Shown one piece after another: positions 1 through 6,612 of a stretch of 13,023 bases of DNA (within the stretch, counting starts at the first letter, position 1; each line of letters starts with the position of its first letter). The notes beneath the pieces were generated by a model. It saw nothing but the letters and a program-made list of their open reading frames with translations, did no database searches and was not told where the DNA came from. The DNA is from Pseudomonadota bacterium (lineage in GTDB: Bacteria > Myxococcota_A > Polyangia > Fen-1088): positions 1-13,023 of the forward strand of contig JAEXQJ010000068.1 in NCBI GenBank assembly GCA_023438785.1. The letters run 5' to 3'. The position numbers were made by a program, and so were the translations under genes.

Positions 1-3000
1 GCGGCGGGGCGGGGGCGGTCGGCGCGGGCGACGGCGGCACCGGCACGGTGGCATCCGACTGCACGCAGGCCGACAGGTCGAAGAGCAGGAACTCGAGCGC
101 CTTCTCCTGCGGCGTGAGGTCGCGGGTCCGGCAGCCGTTGGGGAAGTCCGAGTGGGTGTCGGCCGCGACGCCGTCGGGAACGTCGCCCACGTGCACGTCG
201 CTGACCACGGCGCGGCCACACTGGTTGTTGGCCGCCACGCCCAGGGGTGTGTTGAAGCTCATGAACTGCACGCTGTAGGGGTCGTTGTCGCGCTCCAGAT
301 AGATCCAGCGCGTGGCCAGGGTGCTGCTCGCCGAGTTGACGCTGAATCGGGCGCCGTACTCCGAGAACTCGCCTCGCGTGGGCGAGCCACCCACGTTCAC
401 CATCCAATCGGCCAGCGCGTTGCCTTTGGGGAACGACGTGTCCAGGTGGGCCGTGCTCGGGTCCGATGGGGTGCGGCAGGTGCCGGTGCACCAACTGGCC
501 ACGTCGGGCAGCGGGTCGGGCCCGCGTTCGAACCAGTAGTGGTGGTAGTGCGAGGCGAAGATGCGCCCGCCCGCGTTCACGTAGTCCGCCATGGCCTGCA
601 AGGCCGCGGGCGTCTTGTTGCCCGCATCATCGCGGCCTTCGCAGGAGTGGATGATCACGTCGTACTTCATGAGCAGATCGAGGCTGTCCCAGAACGAAGG
701 CCCGCTCTTGGCCGACTGGGTCGCGGTGAAGGCCGGGCGGCTGGCGGGCGAGGCGAAGCGGCTGGTGGCCGCGATGCCATCAATGGCGGTGGGCGCGCCC
801 CGGAAGAGGTGCACGCGGCCCGTGCCCCCGCGCGAGGACTCCAAGGTGAATTCGCTGTCGTCGATGCCGATGCGGCGCAGGAAGCACTCCAGCGTGTCCG
901 CGCCGCCCGTGGTGAGCATGATCTGCGGCATGCTGCCCTCGCCCTTGTTGCGCGGCAGGCGCAGCAGCTGGTGGGGCGGTCCCGGATCGGCGATCACGTT
1001 GTTGGTACACGCCGCCACGCTGGGGATGTTGACCTGACGGCGCCACTTGCCCACCTGCATGACCAGCGGGATGTTGGAGCCCGCGGGAACGTCGTCGAGT
1101 TGGAAGTGCCCGTTCACGTCGGTCAGCGCCACGGCCAGCGGGTTGCCCGACGTGCTGCCGCCGCACTTGTCGCAGGACGCGCCGTTGGCGATGGGATCGA
1201 GGGGCGCGTTGGGGATATAGACGATCACGTTGTAGAGCGGGACCTTGCCCGCGGGGTCGTAGACCGTGCCGCTCAGGCTGGTGGTGGCGCCGGCGTCGCA
1301 GCGCACCCGCTGCAGGCACAGATCGGTGCAGCCGCGGCCGTCGCCGCACACGTGAGGGGTGGTCGAGCCGCAAGTGTCGCTGCCCGGGCAGGTGGATGGA
1401 CAGTCGAGCGAGCCGCCGCAGTTGTCGCCGATCGTGCCGCAGTACACCTGGCCGGCTTCCGTGTTGCAGCTCATCTTGGTGCAACTCGGCCCGCCCACGC
1501 ACACGTTGTCGCTGCAGCTCCAGCCGGCGGTGGCGCAGGTGTTGCCGCAGTCCTTGGAGCCGCCGCAGCCGTCGCCTATGATGCCGCAGTACTGACCACC
1601 CTCGGGGGTGCAGCTCATGGGCGTGCAGACGGCGGGCGGCCCCTTGCACACGCCGGCGTCGCAGACCCAGCCGGGCTTGCTGCAGGCGCCGCAGTCGAGG
1701 GAGTGGCCGCAGCCGTCGCCCACGGTGCCGCAGTACTGGTCGCCGCCGGCGGTGGTGCAGGTCTTGGGGGTGCAGACGGCGGGCGGGCCCTTGCACACGC
1801 CAGCGTCGCAGACCCAGCCGGGCTTGCTGCAGGCGCCGCAGTCGAGGGAGTGGCCGCAGCCGTCGCCCACGGTGCCGCAGTACTGGTCGCCGTCGGCGGT
1901 GGTGCAGGCGATGGGGGTGCAGGTGCCGGCCGGGCCTTGGCACAGGCCCTGGTTGCACACCCACCCCGGTTTGGTGCAGGTGCCGCAGCTCATGGCACCG
2001 CCGCAGGCATCGCCCACGTCGCCACAATACTGGTCTCCGCTGGCCGCCGTGCAGGTCAAGGGCGTGCACACCGAGGCGGGGCCCACGCACAAGTGGTTGC
2101 GGCATTCCCAGCCCGCGGCGGGACACGTGCTCCCGCAATCCAGCGCGCCGCCGCACCCGTCGCCGATGGAGCCGCAGTACTGCGCGCCCGTGGCCGTGGT
2201 GCACGACAGCTTGGTGCAGACGCCGGGCGAACCCTTGCAGATGCCGTCTGCCGCGCAGGTCCAGCCGGCCTTGGGGCAACTGGTGCCGCAGTCCAGGGTG
2301 CCGCCGCACCCATCGCCCATCTTCCCGCAGTACGCATCACCGCTGGCCGTCCGGCAGGTCAACTTGGTGCACACGTCGGGCGAGCCCACGCACACGTGGT
2401 TGGTGCAGCTCCAGCCGGCCTTGGGGCAGGTGGTGCCACAATCCAGCGCTCCGCCGCAGCCGTCGCTGATCTTGCCGCAGTAGCGGTCACCGGTCGCGGT
2501 GTCGCACGTCGCCTTGATGCACACGTCGGGCGAGCCCACGCACACGTTGGCCTCGCAGGTCCAGCCGGCCGTCGGGCAGGTGGTGCCGCAATCGAGGGAG
2601 CCGCCGCACCCATCGCCGATCACGCCGCAGTAGTGGTCGCCGCCGGCGATTTCGCAGGTCAGCCGGGTGCACACGTTGGCCGCGCCCGTGCAGACGTGGT
2701 GGGCGCAGGTCCAGCCGGCGGTCGGGCAGGTGGTGCCGCAATCGAGGGAGCCGCCGCACCCGTCTCCGATCACGCCGCAGTAACGATCCCCGTTGGGCGC
2801 CTCGCAGCTCCGGGGTTTGCACACGCCGGGCGCGCCCGTGCAGATGTGGTTGGTGCAGGTCCAGCCGGCGGTCGGGCAGGTGGTGCCGCAATCGAGGGAG
2901 CCGCCGCACCCGTCTCCGATCACGCCGCAGTAGTGGTCGCCGCTCGCGGTCTCGCAGGTGGCCCTCGTGCAAAGGCTGGGCGGGGCCACGCAAAGGTGGT

Positions 3001-3601
3001 TCTGGCATTCCCAACCCGCGGAACAGGTGGTGCCGCAGTCGAGGGAGCCGCCGCAGCCGTCGCCGATCACGCCGCAGTAGCTGCCGCCGTTGGGCGCGTC
3101 GCAGGTGGCCTTGATGCATATGTTGGCCGGGCCGATGCACACGTTGCTTTCGCACTGCCAGCCGGGCTTGGGACAGGTCTGACCGCAATCGAGGGAGCCG
3201 CCGCAGCCGTCGCCGATCACGCCGCAATAGGTGCCGCCTTCGGGCGAGCAGGTCGTCTTGATGCAGCCCGGGCTCACGCAAACGTGGTTCTGGCATTCCT
3301 GACCCGCGGGGCAGTCACCACACTTCAGGGCTCCGCCACAGCGATCCGCAATCGAGCCGCAGTACCGGCCGCCCGGGTTTTCGCAGGTCGTGTGGATGCA
3401 GGGACCTGCTTCCCACTGCCCCGCGTCCGGAATGAGCACTCCTGCTTCGGCGCCCGTGCGCGGAGGAGCGGAGGCGTCCTGCCGGGCGCTGACCTGGCTC
3501 CGATCCAGGCTGCAGGCGCCCAACACCACGCAGGCGAGAACTACCCCGCGCAGAGGGTGGATACAGCGAAGGGACCTCCGAAACGATGGTTCGAACGCCA
3601 T
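1..3601 (-). CDS. Large Cys-rich-repeat lipoprotein with amidotransferase-like domain (partial, C-terminus off left edge)
   Basis: The reading frame is open without a stop from the ATG at 3601 to the left edge (1200 residues), so the true stop lies outside the window. An AAGGGGG ribosome site sits 6 nt upstream of the start. Residues 17-30 are a hydrophobic signal ending in the lipobox LGAC (Cys30), so export and lipid anchoring are expected. A low-complexity linker follows. Residues about 70-768 hold some 14 tandem repeats of 47-51 residues built on YCGxIGDGCGGSLDCG and C-x-GW-x-C, with about eight Cys each. Residues about 770-867 (SGTVYDP, then TDVNGHF) look like a carboxypeptidase-regulatory-like beta sandwich. 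Residues about 880-1170 (MKYDVIIHSCEG, then YVNAGGRIFASHYHHYW) resemble the class I amidotransferase/ThuA fold. A Pro/Ala-rich tail follows. Such proteins are common in myxobacteria, and I recall them being misannotated as tryptophan synthase alpha chain; nothing here supports that activity. The function is unknown, with a surface, adhesion or binding role inferred. The repeats are read in-frame on the minus strand, which explains the Cys periodicity; the open frames on the other strand are shadows. Confidence 0.87.
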   Translation of the reverse strand, partial: MAFEPSFRRSLRCIHPLRGVVLACVVLGACSLDRSQVSARQDASAPPRTGAEAGVLIPDAGQWEAGPCIHTTCENPGGRYCGSIADRCGGALKCGDCPAGQECQNHVCVSPGCIKTTCSPEGGTYCGVIGDGCGGSLDCGQTCPKPGWQCESNVCIGPANICIKATCDAPNGGSYCGVIGDGCGGSLDCGTTCSAGWECQNHLCVAPPSLCTRATCETASGDHYCGVIGDGCGGSLDCGTTCPTAGWTCTNHICTGAPGVCKPRSCEAPNGDRYCGVIGDGCGGSLDCGTTCPTAGWTCAHHVCTGAANVCTRLTCEIAGGDHYCGVIGDGCGGSLDCGTTCPTAGWTCEANVCVGSPDVCIKATCDTATGDRYCGKISDGCGGALDCGTTCPKAGWSCTNHVCVGSPDVCTKLTCRTASGDAYCGKMGDGCGGTLDCGTSCPKAGWTCAADGICKGSPGVCTKLSCTTATGAQYCGSIGDGCGGALDCGSTCPAAGWECRNHLCVGPASVCTPLTCTAASGDQYCGDVGDACGGAMSCGTCTKPGWVCNQGLCQGPAGTCTPIACTTADGDQYCGTVGDGCGHSLDCGACSKPGWVCDAGVCKGPPAVCTPKTCTTAGGDQYCGTVGDGCGHSLDCGACSKPGWVCDAGVCKGPPAVCTPMSCTPEGGQYCGIIGDGCGGSKDCGNTCATAGWSCSDNVCVGGPSCTKMSCNTEAGQVYCGTIGDNCGGSLDCPSTCPGSDTCGSTTPHVCGDGRGCTDLCLQRVRCDAGATTSLSGTVYDPAGKVPLYNVIVYIPNAPLDPIANGASCDKCGGSTSGNPLAVALTDVNGHFQLDDVPAGSNIPLVMQVGKWRRQVNIPSVAACTNNVIADPGPPHQLLRLPRNKGEGSMPQIMLTTGGADTLECFLRRIGIDDSEFTLESSRGGTGRVHLFRGAPTAIDGIAATSRFASPASRPAFTATQSAKSGPSFWDSLDLLMKYDVIIHSCEGRDDAGNKTPAALQAMADYVNAGGRIFASHYHHYWFERGPDPLPDVASWCTGTCRTPSDPSTAHLDTSFPKGNALADWMVNVGGSPTRGEFSEYGARFSVNSASSTLATRWIYLERDNDPYSVQFMSFNTPLGVAANNQCGRAVVSDVHVGDVPDGVAADTHSDFPNGCRTRDLTPQEKALEFLLFDLSACVQSDATVPVPPSPAPTAPAPP
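1298..3364 (-). repeat. In-gene array of about 14 Cys-rich repeats (147-150 nt units)
   Basis: Read on the minus strand from 3364 downward, each unit starts with YCG and follows roughly YCGxIGDGCGGxLDCGxxCPxxGWxCxxxxCxGxPxxCxxxxCxxxxGD. I count 14 units. The first (YCGSIADRCGGALKCG) and the last (YCGTIGDNCGGSLDCP) are the most diverged, as expected at the ends of an array that changes by unequal recombination. Units 3 to 6 share nearly the same nucleotide core, visible on the plus strand as repeated blocks around 2571-2640, 2724-2790 and 2871-2940. Unit length is always a multiple of three, so gain or loss of units keeps the frame. Confidence 0.9.
1624..1907. repeat. Near-identical tandem duplication of one Cys-repeat unit
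   Basis: Positions 1624-1760 and 1771-1907 match at an offset of 147 nt. I see three mismatches in 137 nt (at 1640/1787, in the CGCCGGCG/CGCCAGCG block, and near the end of each copy). These correspond to repeat units 11 and 12, both with GCGHSLDCGACSKPGWVCD. Neighbouring units differ far more, so this looks like a recent single-unit duplication or local gene conversion. Confidence 0.85.
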
Positions 3602-3607
3602 GCGAAT

Positions 3608-3639
3608 CCCCCTTCCACGAACGTGGACCTCCCATTGTA
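3608..3639 (-). promoter_or_regulatory. Putative -10 element, dyad and ribosome site of the lipoprotein gene
   Basis: On the minus strand, TACAAT (3639-3634) is one mismatch from the sigma70-type -10 consensus and lies about 33 nt before the ATG. No convincing -35 at proper spacing is visible: TTGAAA lies 23 nt upstream, which is too far. Between the -10 and the start is the perfect dyad TCCACG-AA-CGTGGA (3614-3627), a candidate operator, directly next to the AAGGGGG ribosome site (3614-3608). The ribosome site is solid, while the promoter and operator readings are tentative. Confidence 0.4.
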
Positions 3640-3806
3640 GGCGGCGCGAACTGTTTGTGCCATTTCAATGTGTAAGCTAGCTCACTGCGTATGCGCGCGT
3701 AACGCGGGACCGCGCGGCCCAGATAGGGGTGGAAGCGAGGCTGGTTTTCGCGATATTTGAGGGTGACGTCCCACTCGGCTCCGGGACGCGCCACTGAGGC
3801 ACAGGC
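3640..3806. promoter_or_regulatory. Divergent intergenic region upstream of the first cphA
   Basis: This stretch, with the preceding 38 bp, separates the divergently transcribed lipoprotein and cphA genes, so the cphA promoter is expected here. Its left half is richer in A and T than the flanking genes (around 3651-3690) and holds the 8-bp palindrome AGCTAGCT (3675-3682). A weak -10-like GATATT lies near 3752-3757 on the plus strand without a clear -35. The cphA ribosome site is GAGG at 3796-3799, 7 nt before the ATG. No riboswitch or small ORF is evident. Confidence 0.35.
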
Positions 3807-6434
3807 ATGGAAATCAGAAAGATCCGCGTATTGCGCGGCCCGAATATCTGGTCGCGTCATCCCGTGCTCGAGGCATGGGTGGATCTGGGACCGCTCAAGG
3901 ACAGCCCGTCCAACTCCATCCCGGGCTTCAACGAGCGCTTCATGGCTTGGCTGCCCAGCATGATCGAGCACCGCTGCAGCATCGGTGAGCGCGGCGGCTT
4001 TTTTCAGCGGCTGCGCAATGGAACCTATCCCGCGCACATCCTCGAACACACCTGCCTGGAGCTGCAGACCTTGGCCGGTACTCCCGTGGGCTTCGGCAAG
4101 GCGCGCGAGACGCCCGAGGAAGGCGTGTACCGGGTGGTGGTCCGCTACCGCGACGAGCAGGTGGCGCGCGAGGCCCTATTCGCCGCGCGTGAGCTGATCC
4201 TGGCCGCCATGCAGGACCGACCCTTCGACGTGGCGGGCGAAGTGGCCAAGCTGCGCCGACTGGCTGACCGCGTGTGCCTGGGGCCCAGCACCGCGGCCAT
4301 CGTGGCGGCGGCGGAGGCGCGCGGCATTCCCCATCGCCGCCTCAACGACGGCAGCTTGGTGCAACTCGGGCAGGGCTGCAAACAGCACCGCATCTGGACC
4401 GCGGAGACAGACCGTACGAGCGCCCTGGCCGAGTCCATCGCCCAGGACAAGGAACTGACCAAGACCTTGCTGCGCAACGCGGGAATTCCCGTGCCCGCGG
4501 GTCGCCTGGTGTCGAGCCCCGAGGACGCCTGGGAGGCCGCCGGGGAGGTGGGCCTGCCCGTGGTGGTCAAGCCCAAGGACGCCAATCACGCGCGCGGCGT
4601 CTTCACCGGCCTGGAGACCGAAGCCCAGGTCAAGAGATCCTACGAATTGGCCCTATGTGAAGGCAGCGGGGTCATCGTGGAGAGGTTCGCCCTGGGTGCG
4701 GAACACCGCCTGCTGGTGGTGGGCGAGCGCATGGTGGCCGCGGCCAGAGGGGACGCGGCGCAGATCGTGGGCGACGGCCAGCGCACCGTGGCCCAACTCA
4801 TCGAGGAGCAGCTCAACAGCGATCCGCGACGGGGCGACGACGAATCCTTTCCGCTGTCCAAGATCATCCTGGATCCACCCACGCTCATCAACTTGGAGCG
4901 TCAGGGCTACAGGCCCGAGTCCGTTCCCGCTCTGGGCACGGCCGTGGTGGTCCAGTACAGCGACAACCTGAACACCGACGTGACCGACCTCGTGCACCCC
5001 ACCACCGCCAACCACGCGGTGCAGGCCGCGCAGATCGTGGGCCTGGACATCGCGGGCTTGGACGTGGTGGCGCGTGACATTTCCATCCCCCTGGAAGACC
5101 AGGGCGGCGTGATCGTCGAGGTCAACGCCGGGCCTGGCCTGGCCATGCACCTCAAGCCGTCGATCGGCACGCCACGCCCGGTGGGCGAGGCCATCGTCGA
5201 CACCCTGTTTGCTCCCGGCGAGAACGGCCGCATTCCGGTGATCTGCGTGACCGGGACCAACGGCAAGACCACGGTGACGCGTCTGATTTCCCATGTCCTG
5301 CGCTCGACCGGCCGCTTGGTGGGCATGACCACCAGCGAGGGCATCGACGTGGGCGGCCGGACCATCGAACGCGGCGACTGCGCGGGGCCGCGCAGCGCCC
5401 GCAAGGTGCTGCTCAACCCCAAGGTCGAGGCGGGGGTCTTCGAGGCGGGGCGGGGGGGAATCTTGCGCGAGGGTCTGGGCTTCGATCGCTGCGACGTGGC
5501 CGTGGTGACCAACATCGCCGAGCCCGATCACCTGGGACTGTCGGGCGTGATGGACGCGGACGACATGTTCACGGTCAAGCGCTCGCCCGTGGACGTGGTC
5601 TTGCCCTCGGGCTACGCCGTGCTCAAGGCCAATGATCCCCTGGTGGCCAAGATGGCGCCGCTCTCGGCGGGCGGGGTGATCTTCTTCGCCCTCGATGCCG
5701 CTGATCCAGTGCTCATCCAGCACCGGACCGAGGGCAAGCGGGCGGTCTTCGTGCGCGACGGCCGCATGATCCTGGCCGAAGGGGGCCAGGAACGGGCGCT
5801 GGGCAACATCGCCGAGATCCCGCTGACCCACGGCGGGCGTGTGCCTTTTCAGGTGGAGAACGCGTTGGCCGCCGTGGCGGCCTGCTGGGCCGTGGGTATT
5901 TCCGACGACGTCATTCGCGCGGGCCTGGAGACCTTCCTGGGCGACCTGCGCGACGACGCGGGACGCTTCAACGTGCTGCCCTACGCGGGGGCCACGCTGG
6001 TCATCGACGACTGCCACAATGTGGCGGCGTTGGAGGCGCTCATCGCCGCGCTCGACCGATTCCCGGCGGTGCGCCGGTCGATCGTGTACTCGGCGGGGGA
6101 CGACCGCCGTGACCTGGACATCTTGCGTCAGGGTGAACTGCTGGCCCGGGCCTTCGACCGGGTGTTCCTTTACGAGGATCCCTCAGTGACGGGGCGCGCG
6201 CCCGGCGAGTTGCTGACCCTCTTCCGCAAGGGGTTGTCCGCGGGCGGCCGCGTCTCTGAACTACTCCAGCTACCGCGTCATGAAGATGCGGTGGAAGCTG
6301 CCCTCAAGACCTTGTCGACCGGCGAGATCCTGGTGATTCAGCCCTGCGAAGGGGACGTGGAGTCCACCGTGGCCCGTTTTCGTGAAATCGAGCCCGCGCC
6401 TCGGCCGCCCAAGAGGGCGAAGATCGCCAACTGA
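3807..6434 (+). CDS. cphA: Cyanophycin synthetase paralogue 1 (intact N-domain motif, diverged ligase sites)
   Basis: Cyanophycin synthetase builds multi-L-arginyl-poly-L-aspartate in the cytoplasm using ATP: the ATP-grasp (G) domain adds Asp and the Mur-ligase-like (M) domain adds Arg. At 875 residues the length matches CphA1 enzymes, and the start is fixed by the family opening MEIRKIRVLRGPNIWS. The N domain (1 to about 160) has ERGGFF (61-66) and H77-x2-E80-H81-x3-E85. I recall a site in this domain of Synechocystis CphA1 being shown to cut cyanophycin into primers. The G domain (about 160-475) is recognisable (AQDKELTK, PVVVKP, IVEVNAGPGL) but its glycine loop reads DANHARG (258-264) and it lacks the STGG loop seen in the next gene. 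The M domain has Walker A GTNGKTT (483-489), RGGILREGLGFD and DHLG (574-577), but DDCHN (734-738) and TGR (795-797) replace DYGHN and RGR. It may be a specialised or partly inactive partner of the downstream paralogue. Confidence 0.92.
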   Translation: MEIRKIRVLRGPNIWSRHPVLEAWVDLGPLKDSPSNSIPGFNERFMAWLPSMIEHRCSIGERGGFFQRLRNGTYPAHILEHTCLELQTLAGTPVGFGKARETPEEGVYRVVVRYRDEQVAREALFAARELILAAMQDRPFDVAGEVAKLRRLADRVCLGPSTAAIVAAAEARGIPHRRLNDGSLVQLGQGCKQHRIWTAETDRTSALAESIAQDKELTKTLLRNAGIPVPAGRLVSSPEDAWEAAGEVGLPVVVKPKDANHARGVFTGLETEAQVKRSYELALCEGSGVIVERFALGAEHRLLVVGERMVAAARGDAAQIVGDGQRTVAQLIEEQLNSDPRRGDDESFPLSKIILDPPTLINLERQGYRPESVPALGTAVVVQYSDNLNTDVTDLVHPTTANHAVQAAQIVGLDIAGLDVVARDISIPLEDQGGVIVEVNAGPGLAMHLKPSIGTPRPVGEAIVDTLFAPGENGRIPVICVTGTNGKTTVTRLISHVLRSTGRLVGMTTSEGIDVGGRTIERGDCAGPRSARKVLLNPKVEAGVFEAGRGGILREGLGFDRCDVAVVTNIAEPDHLGLSGVMDADDMFTVKRSPVDVVLPSGYAVLKANDPLVAKMAPLSAGGVIFFALDAADPVLIQHRTEGKRAVFVRDGRMILAEGGQERALGNIAEIPLTHGGRVPFQVENALAAVAACWAVGISDDVIRAGLETFLGDLRDDAGRFNVLPYAGATLVIDDCHNVAALEALIAALDRFPAVRRSIVYSAGDDRRDLDILRQGELLARAFDRVFLYEDPSVTGRAPGELLTLFRKGLSAGGRVSELLQLPRHEDAVEAALKTLSTGEILVIQPCEGDVESTVARFREIEPAPRPPKRAKIAN

Positions 6435-6612
6435 GTGGCGGTCGGCAGCACGCGTTGCGTTGGGGAATCCTCCTGACGCGGCGGGGGCGCAAGAAAGCGC
6501 GCGAATCGCGAATTGGGGCGAACAAAAGACGCGGGGTGGCCGTCTCAGTCCCCAACGTCTTCGCCACTTCACAATAGTCTGTGAACGAGTCGCGCAGACA
6601 GGAACGGCCAAC
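6435..6612 (+). promoter_or_regulatory. Spacer between the two cphA genes with an inverted repeat
   Basis: This 178-bp gap is long for a simple operon, so the second cphA may also have its own promoter. It contains the perfect inverted repeat TTCACA-N6-TGTGAA (6568-6585), ending 27 nt before the ATG at 6613. That position suits an operator or a short stem in the leader. The ribosome site is AGGAA (6600-6604), 8 nt before the ATG. No terminator with a T-tract is visible after the first gene, so read-through is also possible. No matching copy of the repeat is obvious upstream of the first cphA. Confidence 0.4.

Noticed and set aside
780..2309. Arg/His-rich minus-strand open frame of 509 residues
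   Set aside because: It is out of frame with the Cys-repeat protein, and its low-complexity Arg/Leu/His composition is typical of a frame-shifted GC-rich gene.
1298..3364. CRISPR array
   Set aside because: The regular 147-150 nt repeats are in-frame protein repeats with no separate spacers.
1..3601. Tryptophan synthase alpha chain
   Set aside because: This label is attached to similar myxobacterial proteins, but no TIM-barrel motif or catalytic residues of TrpA are visible here.
152..3640. A 1162-residue open frame on the plus strand opposite the lipoprotein gene
   Set aside because: Its Ala/Gly/Arg/His-rich product only mirrors the Cys-repeat periodicity of the minus-strand gene. The minus frame gives a signal, lipobox, conserved Cys motifs and known folds, so the plus frame is a shadow of high GC3.
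6382..6612. N-terminal extension of the second cphA from an upstream in-frame ATG
   Set aside because: The extra 77 residues overlap the end of the first cphA and do not resemble CphA. The family N-terminus and a ribosome site are at 6613.
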